The notes under the pieces were generated by a model. The model was not told where the DNA came from, did no database searches, and saw only the letters and a list, made by a program, of their open reading frames with translations. This document shows positions 27,178 to 34,632 of a stretch of DNA of 64,000 bases, piece by piece. Within the stretch, counting starts at the first letter, position 1. Each line of letters opens with the position of its first letter. This stretch comes from Nitrospirota bacterium (lineage in GTDB: Bacteria; Nitrospirota; Thermodesulfovibrionia; Thermodesulfovibrionales; UBA6898), in contig JAJXTV010000014.1 in NCBI GenBank assembly GCA_021783515.1, forward strand, positions 1-64,000, in the 5' to 3' direction. Made by a program: the position numbers and the translations under genes.

Positions 27178-27215
27178 CCCCTCCTTGGGTAAGGAGAGGC
27201 CAGGGGTGGTTTGCC
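27178..27215 (+). repeat. 38-bp direct repeat, right copy, beside DUF559
   Basis: Identical to the copy at 26709-26746 except for one G-to-A change. It lies 16 bases upstream of the DUF559 start codon. The following stretch to 27382 shows no gene on either strand. Confidence 0.85.
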
Positions 27216-27382
27216 CCTTCTTTTTGCTGCCCTGCAAGATACAAGACCTGGCACCCTTTTCTTTGTCCCCGCGCATGACTCGGGGCCATGATGTTCAGCT
27301 ATTACTTTCATGTAAGGCTCTTTCATCCTCTACTCTATGCCGGTTTATCCCGGCGCTTTCGCCTGTCCCCTTTTCTTTGTCC

Positions 27383-27661
27383 TCAGAGGAGCACGTCGAC
27401 GATAAATAATAGGAACAAACAAGTAATTCCCACGACGGAAGAAACAACAAAAATATGGTACCACGTTCCTTCTCGTCCAACGATATTTCTCGACGTTTCT
27501 CTATATTTTCTTATGACATAAAACAAGTTGAAATTATAAAGTCTAGATCTGACAATTCCTCTATCTTTCAAGAAGCCAAGCATTCCAAAAGTAGATACAA
27601 CACTAACTCCAATTGCAATCAAGGCAACGTTATAACTTATTTTTGTGATTAATCGCAGCAT
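27383..27661 (-). CDS. Small two-helix membrane protein, possible immunity protein of the RHS tip
   Basis: 92 residues with two hydrophobic segments (about 8-28 and 68-92) and a basic cytoplasmic loop between them (KYRETSRNIVGREG). The DNA is clearly more AT-rich than its surroundings. Its start overlaps the end of the RHS tip gene by 13 bases, the order and spacing typical of a polymorphic toxin followed by its immunity protein. A membrane immunity protein would suit a toxin that attacks the inner membrane. I recognise no family; the assignment is by position only. Confidence 0.45.
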   Translation of the reverse strand: MLRLITKISYNVALIAIGVSVVSTFGMLGFLKDRGIVRSRLYNFNLFYVIRKYRETSRNIVGREGTWYHIFVVSSVVGITCLFLLFIVDVLL

Positions 27662-28344
27662 TTTCCCACTATTTGCTTATCATATATATGGTTGTAGCAA
27701 ACAGTAAATTTCCCCCCACCCCCCCCTCCAACACCGCATATCAGGACAGGCGGATCTGAAAAACTAAAGCTGCATTCTGCAGGACCGCCACCGCCTTCAA
27801 GGGTAAATCCTTCATACATGTCTGGACATTGATTCTGATTTCCTTTCACAACCACATTGCCTCCATCACTGTATCCCAACCCATCACCTAAGCAAACCTT
27901 GAAGGTTCTGACACGCCATCTATTATGTCCATCACAACAATAGTTTGAATCGAAGCCGCCACCAAATAGAGCGTGACCTTCGAACCCGCCGCCTCCGCCA
28001 ATAATGCCCGACAGGCCAGAAAAATCTGTTAACTTTGTTGGATTACTTCCCACGTACGCATAAAAATTCACATCTCCTCCGTTAAGCCCAATCGGATCCT
28101 CACTCACAAACCTCTGCAACTCCGGCGAGTAGTACATCGCTCTATAGTAATACAGCCCTGTCCCGTCGTTCTCCCTGCCCGTATACTGAAACGGATTATC
28201 CGACATCTCGCCCGATATCGTCACATGCCCGAAGGCATCATAGGCATAGGTCGTCACCATCTGGCCGGTCTCGTTCGATAGCCCGATGATGCTGCCCAAG
28301 GCGTCGGCGTGATAATACCGCACCGTATTCGTCGCAAGGTCCAC
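27649..28344 (-). CDS. RHS-repeat-associated core protein, truncated, with variable Cys/Gly-rich tip
   Basis: 231 residues from the GTG at 28344. Residues 1-110 are the RHS-associated core: RYYHADALGSIIGLSNETG, YDAFGHVTISGE, FQYTGRENDGTGLYYYRAMYYSPELQRFVSEDPIGL and FYAYVGSNP. Residues 120-231 are a unique tip rich in Gly and Cys (12 Cys) with no family I know. YD repeats continue in the same frame upstream to about 28520 (FVYDALGRRIQKT, YLYDGKDIVQEI) but no start codon or earlier RHS body exists, so this is a displaced 3' fragment of an RHS gene. Such orphan tips usually travel with their immunity gene, which could be the downstream overlapping ORF. Confidence 0.7.
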   Translation of the reverse strand: MDLATNTVRYYHADALGSIIGLSNETGQMVTTYAYDAFGHVTISGEMSDNPFQYTGRENDGTGLYYYRAMYYSPELQRFVSEDPIGLNGGDVNFYAYVGSNPTKLTDFSGLSGIIGGGGGFEGHALFGGGFDSNYCCDGHNRWRVRTFKVCLGDGLGYSDGGNVVVKGNQNQCPDMYEGFTLEGGGGPAECSFSFSDPPVLICGVGGGGGGKFTVCYNHIYDKQIVGKCCD

Positions 28345-28432
28345 CCTGGCCAGCGGCTCGTCGATATTGAGCGTGCGGACATAGTTGTACGACGGCAGGC
28401 CGTTTTCGATCTCCTGGACGATGTCCTTTCCG

Positions 28433-28582
28433 TCATAGAGATACTGGATCGTCCTTCCGTTTATCGTCTTCTGTATCCTTCTTCCAAGGGCGTCGTAGAC
28501 GAAAGAGGCGGTTAGAGAGGTGCAGATAACGCCGCAATGAATCAGCTTCCCACGAATTGTATTCCAGCAGGCGTTCTTTCAT
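28433..28582 (-). other. Short ORF fused upstream of the RHS fragment
   Basis: An ATG at 28582 with GGAGGGAGATGGGGAT before it opens a 49-codon frame that runs out of frame through the RHS remnant. The good ribosome site suggests this was the 5' end of another gene joined to the RHS fragment by a deletion. The rest of 28583-28755 contains nothing recognisable. Confidence 0.25.
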
Positions 28583-28755
28583 ATCCCCATCTCCCTCCAT
28601 TTTTCACACAACGGCATACCGCTAATCAAACACGGCGCGTTTTTATATCATGGATAAAGCCGCGGTGTCAAATTTATAGGCCGTTACAATTCATAGGCTG
28701 CTGTCCGCAAGGCGACCTCCGGCCTCGAATCGGCAGGCTGGCCACGACCTCCAGC

Positions 28756-29508
28756 TCAGACCTTGTCCGTGAGGATGTCCTCGTCCTGTTCCTTCAGCAG
28801 GTCGCCGGCAAGGGACTGGGTGATGTAGGCGCTCAGCATACCCGTTTCGAGCGCGGAGAGGTCCTTGAACTCGACCGCCATTCCCGGGTCGATCGCGTCG
28901 CTGAAGACGTCTTTATGGTAGATGACGACCCCCCTGACATTGAGGGTAGTGCCGGCAGCCAGGGGAAGAGAGAGCTCCAGCTCCGCGCCGAGGGGAAGGG
29001 GCTCCTTCGTTCTCAGGTAGATCCCTCTTTCGGAAATAGTCACCGCGTGGTAGCTCTTGTTCAGCCCGTACACCGAGACAGAAACGCTTTGTTTAAGCGT
29101 AGTCCTGAGGTTCACCCGTCTCTTCCCTCCGCCGTACGTGACGCACTCCTGCAGCAGGTTATGCAGTTCCTTGATGTTGATCGGCTTCTTGATATATCCG
29201 GCCGCGCCGGCCTTCGCGAAGTCGTCCACCCCGCTTCGATGGGAGTGGGCGGTCACCATGATTACCGGAACATCCTTCAACTGGGGATCGCTTTTGATAT
29301 GCCGCAGGGTGCTCAGGCCGTCCATCACCGGCATCGTATAATCGAGCATCACGAGGTCGGGCTGCGAGATTTTTATCAGCTTCAGCACCTCGACGCCGTT
29401 TTTAGCCGGCACGACCTGGAAGCCCATCCTCCTCATGAGGACGGCGAGATACATGACAGACGAAGCATGGTCGTCGGCGATGATGACTTTTTTCCCGGAT
29501 TCGCTCAC
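28756..29508 (-). CDS. Response regulator with REC and PilZ domains
   Basis: 250 residues. The receiver (1-122) has acidic DD at 12-13, phospho-acceptor Asp56 in LVMLDYTMPVMDG, and conserved T/K (VTAHS, KKP). The PilZ-like domain (about 125-230) begins with KRRVNLR, a short form of the RxxxR cyclic-di-GMP motif, and includes RGIYLRTKEPLPLG and PGMAVEFKDLS in place of the D/NxSxxG motif, so binding of the nucleotide is likely but not certain. Starts with GTG after AGGGGAGA. No kinase is adjacent. With the MshEN ATPase in the pilus locus it suggests cyclic-di-GMP control of surface behaviour. Confidence 0.88.
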   Translation of the reverse strand: MSESGKKVIIADDHASSVMYLAVLMRRMGFQVVPAKNGVEVLKLIKISQPDLVMLDYTMPVMDGLSTLRHIKSDPQLKDVPVIMVTAHSHRSGVDDFAKAGAAGYIKKPINIKELHNLLQECVTYGGGKRRVNLRTTLKQSVSVSVYGLNKSYHAVTISERGIYLRTKEPLPLGAELELSLPLAAGTTLNVRGVVIYHKDVFSDAIDPGMAVEFKDLSALETGMLSAYITQSLAGDLLKEQDEDILTDKV

Positions 29509-29605
29509 TGGTCTCCCCTAAAAAGACGAATATATTACTATACTTCTTCCCTGCAGTGAGATGTCAAGACATGAAAGGGAAGCCTCCGAAGACAAGTCCA
29601 AAAAA

Positions 29606-30331
29606 TCAGAAGTTGATGCCGAGGTCGGGGAAAAAAGAGGTGAGCGCCCGGACGTTATTTGTCAGGAGAAGCACCCCGAACACGATGAGCAGCGCACCGC
29701 TCGATAGCATGATCACCCTCATATATTTGCGTATCTTGACGACGTAGCTGAGGAAGGTATTAAACATGAGCGACGAGAGGAAAAAGGGCAGCGCAAGGCC
29801 GAGGGAGTATACGGCAAGGAGCTTGAAGCCGTAATCCGCAGACCCCCGGGAACTCGCGTAAAGGAGGATCGTCCCGAGGATCGGACCGATGCAGGGCGTC
29901 CATGCGGCGGCGAAGGTCATCCCGACGAAGAACGAGCCGATGTAACCGGCCGGCTTTCCGGTCATATGAAACTTCCTCTCCCGCGTCAGAAAGTCGAGTT
30001 TGATTACGCCCGACACGAAGAGCCCGAAAAATATGACGAGGACCCCGCCGACGATCCTGATCCAGTCCTGGTACTCGAAAAAGAATTTACCGACGACCGA
30101 AGACGAGGCCCCGAGGGAGATAAAGACGGTCGAAAACCCGGCGATAAAGGCGAGCGAATTTGTGATCGTCAGAAAATGGATCTTCTTCCGGTCGCCCCCC
30201 TCGCGAAGGTCCTCGAAGGAGATGCCGGTGATGAAAGAGACGTAAGACGGCACGAGGGGAAGTACGCAGGGAGAAAGAAACGATAATATTCCGGCAAGAA
30301 AGGCGAGCGGGAAAGAGACCTCTTTCATCAT
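29606..30331 (-). CDS. ccdA: CcdA-type thiol-disulfide membrane transporter
   Basis: 241 residues with six transmembrane helices. The first helix holds FLSPCVLPLVPSYVSFITG and the fourth holds AAAWTPCIGPILG, the two Pro-Cys motifs that carry electrons across the membrane. CcdA feeds reductant from cytoplasmic thioredoxin to periplasmic thiols for cytochrome c maturation, which fits the three cytochrome c genes nearby. It overlaps the mog gene by four bases. Confidence 0.92.
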   Translation of the reverse strand: MMKEVSFPLAFLAGILSFLSPCVLPLVPSYVSFITGISFEDLREGGDRKKIHFLTITNSLAFIAGFSTVFISLGASSSVVGKFFFEYQDWIRIVGGVLVIFFGLFVSGVIKLDFLTRERKFHMTGKPAGYIGSFFVGMTFAAAWTPCIGPILGTILLYASSRGSADYGFKLLAVYSLGLALPFFLSSLMFNTFLSYVVKIRKYMRVIMLSSGALLIVFGVLLLTNNVRALTSFFPDLGINF

Positions 30332-30825
30332 GGCTGAGGGTCCTTCCGTCCGCAGTCCCGGGGATCACCCTTGATCTTCTCGACGGCGTGGGGGATGACC
30401 TCCGCAATCGCCTCGAGCCCTTCTCGCACCGCTCTGGGGCTGCCCGGAAGGTTCACGATCAGCGCGGCCCCTCTTACCCCCGCAACCGCCCGCGAAAGCA
30501 TCGCCCGCTTCGTCTTCTTCAGACCTTCCATTCTCATCGCCTCGGCGATTCCCGGTATCTCCCGGTCGATCACCTCGAGCGTCGCATCGGGGGTCACGTC
30601 CCGGGGGAAAAGCCCGGTCCCTCCTGTCGTCACGATCACGTCCACGCTTTTACTGTACTCGATGAGCTTTTCTTTTATCAATTCCTTTTCGTCGGGGATT
30701 ACCTCGCTGTGCTCCACCCTGGCGCCGACCCGCGACATGATCTCCCTGATCACAGGCCCGCTGAGGTCTTCGCGCTCGCCACGGGAGCCCTTGTCGCTGA
30801 CGGTGAGGACCGCAACCGTAATCAT
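30328..30825 (-). CDS. mog: Molybdopterin adenylyltransferase (MogA/MoaB family)
   Basis: About 165 residues beginning MITVAVLTVSDKGSRGEREDLSG, with TTGGTGLFPRDVTPDAT and LPGSPRAVREGLEAI, the signature of MogA/MoaB proteins that adenylate molybdopterin. The frame is open to 30954, but the upstream 43 residues are a shadow of the MOSC gene in another frame; the ATG at 30825 overlaps the MOSC stop by four bases. The gene implies molybdenum or tungsten enzymes elsewhere in the genome. Confidence 0.92.
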   Translation of the reverse strand: MITVAVLTVSDKGSRGEREDLSGPVIREIMSRVGARVEHSEVIPDEKELIKEKLIEYSKSVDVIVTTGGTGLFPRDVTPDATLEVIDREIPGIAEAMRMEGLKKTKRAMLSRAVAGVRGAALIVNLPGSPRAVREGLEAIAEVIPHAVEKIKGDPRDCGRKDPQP

Positions 30826-31265
30826 ACCGAATCGGTGACGGCAACGCTGTCGCCCGCCTTCACCCTGCCGCCCCGGAGCACCGTGATGAAAATCCCCTCC
30901 TTCGGCATGACGCAGTCGCCGGCCTGATAGTAGATCGCGCATCTCGCATGGCATTCCTTGCCTATCTGGCTCACCTCGCCCAGAACGCCGCCGATCATAA
31001 GCTTCGTTCCGACCGGCAAAGAGACGAGGTCGATCCCCTCGGTCGTGATATTTTCGGCGAAGTCCCCTGGAGAGACATCAAGCCCCGCTTCCCTCATCTT
31101 GCGGATGCTTTCAAGCGCAAGGAGGCTCACCTGCCGGTGCCATTCCGAAGACGCGTGCGCATCGCCTTCGATGCCGTATCCGGTCTTCAGAACGACCTCG
31201 TCGACCGGCTTCTTTCTGACGCCCTTTCTCTCGCTGACGTTGACCGAAACGACCCTGGCGGACAT
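30822..31265 (-). CDS. MOSC-domain protein
   Basis: 147 residues matching the MOSC domain: VVSVNVSERKGVRKKPVDEVVLKTGYGIEGDAHASSEWHRQVSLL, DVSPGDFAENITTEGIDL and GKECHARCAIYYQAGDCVMPKEGIF. The Cys residues in the last segment are the proposed sulfur carriers. MOSC proteins act in molybdenum cofactor sulfuration or detoxification. Stand-alone MOSC genes paired with mog are common, and the ATGA overlap shows they are translated together. Confidence 0.92.
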   Translation of the reverse strand: MSARVVSVNVSERKGVRKKPVDEVVLKTGYGIEGDAHASSEWHRQVSLLALESIRKMREAGLDVSPGDFAENITTEGIDLVSLPVGTKLMIGGVLGEVSQIGKECHARCAIYYQAGDCVMPKEGIFITVLRGGRVKAGDSVAVTDSV

Positions 31266-31312
31266 GCTTTACCTTACCACAAAAGCGACCGCCGGACAAC
31301 CTCAGGCCAGGA

Positions 31313-31708
31313 CTACCAGACCTTGATCTTCCACCCCCCTTTTTCCCTGACGAGGTCTTCGCTGACCTTGACCGAGACCGGCTCACTCCGGTGCAGCTTT
31401 TCCGATGGGGCGAAGGTCAGCCGCACCTCCGCGCGGGCGTTATTATCGCCGTCCTTATTCAGCGACAGCACCTGATAGGACTGCAGGACCGACGCCTCTT
31501 TCCGGTGTTTCACATAGTCTTCCCTGCTCACCTTCGCCATATAGGGCGCATAATAGCAGTCATACGTCGTCGCATAGTCCTGCCTGACCGCCGATGCAAA
31601 ATAGCGGTCGAGGAGGGCACTGGGGCCGCCATCTTGCGATTGGCAGCCCGCCGCAAAGATGAGCACGGCAGCCGCCAGCACCGCATATACTGTAATAATA
31701 CTCTTCAT
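31313..31708 (-). CDS. Small lipoprotein, NTF2/DUF4878-like
   Basis: About 131 residues with a lipoprotein signal peptide ending FAAGC. The mature part (LLDRYFASAVRQDYATTYDCYYAPYMAKVSREDYV...VREKGGWKIKVW) has the look of the small cystatin-like or NTF2-like fold that ends in a WKI strand. Function unknown. AAGGAGGAAG precedes the ATG at 31708; a TTG two codons earlier is possible. It follows the heptahaem cytochrome on the same strand after a 94-base gap with a hairpin. Confidence 0.7.
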   Translation of the reverse strand: MKSIITVYAVLAAAVLIFAAGCQSQDGGPSALLDRYFASAVRQDYATTYDCYYAPYMAKVSREDYVKHRKEASVLQSYQVLSLNKDGDNNARAEVRLTFAPSEKLHRSEPVSVKVSEDLVREKGGWKIKVW

Positions 31709-31757
31709 TGACAATCTTCCTCCTTAATTGTTTTCTTCCGTTATCGCGTCATGGCCG

Positions 31758-31784
31758 GCGGGAGGGCCGGACGGACCCTCCCGC
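31758..31784 (-). terminator. GC-rich hairpin after the seven-haem cytochrome gene
   Basis: GCGGGAGGG and CCCTCCCGC form a 9-bp perfect stem 18 bases past the cytochrome stop. There is no T-run, so it may attenuate or protect the mRNA end rather than terminate. Confidence 0.4.
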
Positions 31785-31801
31785 TGGTGACTTCTCCGCC
31801 C

Positions 31802-33643
31802 TCAGTCGCTGAAAGAGCCGCCGGAGGTCGCCGTTCCGCTTCCGCTATGCATCTGGCGCTGCGTCTGGCCGCTGTGGCAGACGGTGCAGCTCCAGATCCA
31901 GTAGTTGTCGCCCTGAAACCTCTGAGAGATTACGGGGTCTGCGGGATTGGCGGTCGTCAGCTCCGCATGCGGACCGTTGTGGCAGGCCTCGCAATAGATC
32001 TTGCCGCTCATGCCCTCGGGAGCGTTCATGATCACCGAGTTGCGATAGAGTGTGTTGGCGTTTTCGGCATGGTCGGCGCCGTGGCATCCGCCGCACTGAG
32101 GCTCCTGCAGCCAGGGTTGGCGGCCGCTTTGGAGCGAAGCCGTCATCCCGTACATGTCGCCGTGGCAATCGGTACAGGTCTTGCCGGCCCTGAACATGAT
32201 GCCCCTCAGGCACTGCGTCTTGGGTCCCGGATGGCAGTTATAGCATCCCGGGGTGGTGGCTGCCGAGGCAGCGGTCGTGTTCATCTTGTCCTTGTGGAAA
32301 TTATGCATCGCCAGCGAGAGGCTTTCGACACCGACCTTCCCGGGAGCGCCGAGTGCGTTTTCTGAATGGCATTCCGAGCACGAATGGACCTTGCCTGCCG
32401 CCTGGTCGGACGCCAGCTTGGTGCCGTTATACGCGTCGTGGGCCTGCAGGATGCTCAGCTGCGCGGCCTGCTGATTTGCGGTGCCGTCGCCGTGGCAGTT
32501 GCTGCACATCATCTCGGTCGAGACAGGCGCCACAACGTTGGTCGTCTGAAGAACGTTGCCCGAACTGTCTTTCACCGTGATCACGGCGGTGCCGTACGGG
32601 TCCCATGTCCCGTCGTCGTCATAGGGGGTTATCGGGATGCCGACCGCCTCCCACCCGAGGCTCTTTGCATCGACTGTCATGTTTCCGGCAAGGGGCGTTC
32701 CGGTGATGCCTACGTTTGTCGGCACACTGTACCCGTACTGCGGCGCGTAGTCCCAGAAGTTGGTATGGAGCGCCGAGTTAGTCTTTTTCGGGAAGGAATA
32801 GCTCACGGTGATTCCGCTGGTGACGACGCTTGCCCCTTCGCCGCCCCGCTGGAAGACCTGCGCGTGAAGGGTATTAAACGGGGGGAGCACCATGAAATAG
32901 GAGTAGTCGTTTTGGTCGCAGTGCATCCCGAGGTCGTTCCATGCGAGAATGACGTAGTTCATTCCGGCCGCAGGGATTTTCTGGGTGCCGTACGATTTTG
33001 TCAACGCCCAGTTGACAGTCGTCGTTAAGCCGGAAGTCACTGCCGCGGCCTGGTAGGTCGTCAGATAGCCGGATTTCGAAATGGTGAGGGTATAGCTGCC
33101 GGCAGCTTCGTTCAGGGTATATCCGCCGTTACTGCCTGTCGTCGTGCTGTTCGTGCCGTCGCTGATCGCTGCGCCTGAAATGGCCGATCCGGTTACGATA
33201 TCCAGCACGATGCCGGAAATCCCGGTCGTCCCGCTTCCGGTACCTCCTCCGGCACCCCCGCCCGAGCCGGCGCCGCCTGTGCTGCCGAGGGTGATCGTCA
33301 CCGATGCGCTCTTGCTTGTCGATACGTTGCCTGCCGCATCTTTCGCCCACGCATACAGCGTCTTGGCGCCCGCGGAGCTGAATGTATAACTTGCGGTCGG
33401 GGTCCGCGTCCAGCCGGAGGCGCTTGCCCGTGGCTGTGTTGATGTCTGGGTCACGAGGTACCCCGTTACCCCTGCGTTGTCGGTTGCAGCGAATGCGGAT
33501 ATCGGCACCGTCAGTTCGCCGTACGTCGATGGGATGCTGAAGACGGTCACCGTCGGCGCCGTACGGTCGCGATAAGCGTCGGCCGCGCCGTAGCCTGCCG
33601 CCAGCACTATCAAGAAGACCGGGATGAATATGAGCTTCTTCAT
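31802..33643 (-). CDS. Seven-haem c-type cytochrome with Ig-like and carboxypeptidase-regulatory-like domains
   Basis: 613 residues. A signal peptide is followed by an Ig-like segment (TVTVFSIPSTYGELTVPI...YAWAKDAAGNVS), a Gly/Ser/Thr linker, a carboxypeptidase-regulatory-like domain (GISGIVLDIVTGSAISGAAI), a domain with WNDLGMHCDQNDYSYFMVLPPFNT, and a C-terminal region with seven CxxCH motifs (CSNCH, CSECH, CYNCH, CTDCH, CGGCH, CEACH, CTVCH). It is a secreted or periplasmic electron carrier. The layout of adhesion-type domains before haems suggests the cell surface. CAGGAGG lies before the ATG. ccdA nearby supports cytochrome c assembly. Confidence 0.9.
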   Translation of the reverse strand: MKKLIFIPVFLIVLAAGYGAADAYRDRTAPTVTVFSIPSTYGELTVPISAFAATDNAGVTGYLVTQTSTQPRASASGWTRTPTASYTFSSAGAKTLYAWAKDAAGNVSTSKSASVTITLGSTGGAGSGGGAGGGTGSGTTGISGIVLDIVTGSAISGAAISDGTNSTTTGSNGGYTLNEAAGSYTLTISKSGYLTTYQAAAVTSGLTTTVNWALTKSYGTQKIPAAGMNYVILAWNDLGMHCDQNDYSYFMVLPPFNTLHAQVFQRGGEGASVVTSGITVSYSFPKKTNSALHTNFWDYAPQYGYSVPTNVGITGTPLAGNMTVDAKSLGWEAVGIPITPYDDDGTWDPYGTAVITVKDSSGNVLQTTNVVAPVSTEMMCSNCHGDGTANQQAAQLSILQAHDAYNGTKLASDQAAGKVHSCSECHSENALGAPGKVGVESLSLAMHNFHKDKMNTTAASAATTPGCYNCHPGPKTQCLRGIMFRAGKTCTDCHGDMYGMTASLQSGRQPWLQEPQCGGCHGADHAENANTLYRNSVIMNAPEGMSGKIYCEACHNGPHAELTTANPADPVISQRFQGDNYWIWSCTVCHSGQTQRQMHSGSGTATSGGSFSD

Positions 33644-33758
33644 TTATGAAACCTCCTGCATTTTCTTAATTTTGTTTCTTCACTATGCTTCCCTGTTCGC
33701 CTGCCGTCCGGGCCGGCAAAGGACCTGCTACTGCGGACGGGCGACTTCGACCTTGCGC

Positions 33759-34040
33759 TCAGACGACGAACCCGGGAGGGGCGCGGGCGATCAGCCCATT
33801 GCGGTGGGGCGCGGCAGTTCGCATCGGGGGTTCCGCGCAGTCATAGAGAGGGATTAAATATGGCCGTACAGGCCGAATAGGAGCGGCATTGTCCGCGGCG
33901 CAGAATTCGGCGACGATTTTGCAAAAACCGCATCCGGAGCGATACGAAAAACGGTGGTGGTGATAGAAGGAGGTGAGCAGCGTTGAATAAAGAAGCGCTG
34001 CAATACAAATGAGAGATAATTTTCTGATCTTCCCGTTCAT
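33759..34040 (-). CDS. Small membrane-anchored protein with HHH and CGFC
   Basis: 93 residues from the ATG at 34040, which has AAGG before it; the frame also extends to 34094. One hydrophobic helix (LICIAALLYSTLL) is followed by FYHHHRFSYRSGCGFCKIVAEFC, so three His and a C-x2-C pair lie just outside the membrane. These could bind a metal or haem. It resembles DUF2946-type short proteins, but the family is uncertain. It is immediately upstream of the seven-haem cytochrome on the same strand. Confidence 0.45.
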   Translation of the reverse strand: MNGKIRKLSLICIAALLYSTLLTSFYHHHRFSYRSGCGFCKIVAEFCAADNAAPIRPVRPYLIPLYDCAEPPMRTAAPHRNGLIARAPPGFVV

Positions 34041-34217
34041 GCCTACCTTCCGGATAAATAGTGCCTTGTTTATTAACTTAGCAACTATACCCATCCAGCA
34101 TGAAAATTCGATTAAAGCGGGGTTAAATCATTTTAATACGGGAAAAAGCCGAAAGACTCGAAAGAAGAAGGCGTCTCTTTTGTCATCGGGAAGTCTTCAG
34201 CAATAAAAGAAATATTA

Positions 34218-34489
34218 TTAGCCGGCAGGCCCCTCGCCTGCCGCGGACTTCGGCCTTATCACGATGTCGAGCCTCCGCCTCCAGCCGCCCTTTTCCGAAG
34301 AACCCGTCTTTTGGCGACCTGTCAGCTGGAGCGCGTCGACCAGCTTGAGCATGTCGTAGAAGTTCCTTTCCCCGGTCCGGGGCTGATAGAGCTTCGCCCT
34401 CAGGACCCCCTGCGGATCGACGATAAAGACGTTATAGGTGATACTGCCCGCGTTGTCAAGGACCAACTCTCCCGTTGCATATATATCGC
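34218..34489 (-). pseudogene. C-terminal fragment of a 1-Cys (Prx6-type) peroxiredoxin
   Basis: The frame encodes the C-terminal third of a Prx6-like protein: SITYNVFIVDPQGVLRAKLYQPRTGERNFYDMLKLVDALQLT, followed by a tail ending near WRRRLDIVIRP. The catalytic half with the peroxidatic Cys is missing. Upstream of about 34490 the frame runs into the interspersed repeat copy 2 and becomes Pro/Arg-rich nonsense. The gene was evidently cut at the repeat. Confidence 0.75.
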
Positions 34490-34551
34490 CACGGAGGCGG
34501 GGAGGGCGGCCCGAAAAGCCTTTCGTCCGGCATGCAGCGATAGGGTATAAC
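34474..34551 (+). repeat. Interspersed repeat, copy 2 (short form)
   Basis: The left end (GTTGCAT, then GGAGGCGGGGAGGGCGGCCC, GAAAAGCCTTTCG) is joined directly to the right-end tail (CCGGCATGCAGCGATAGGGTAT) without the roughly 150-220 internal bases of the other copies. It lies at the break point of the peroxiredoxin fragment. Confidence 0.7.
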
Positions 34552-34579
34552 GCCTTCCCTTTTCACTTGACAGGGGGGG

Positions 34580-34612
34580 CGAGGGGCTTCCCGTGGGGGA
34601 TTGGAAGCCCCT
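34580..34612 (-). terminator. Hairpin downstream of ftsZ
   Basis: GAGGGGCTTCC and GGAAGCCCCTC form an 11-bp perfect stem 21 bases after the ftsZ stop. No T-run follows. It marks the end of the division and cell-wall operon. Confidence 0.55.
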
Positions 34613-34632
34613 CAGGGGGGAAAACAGCGAAA

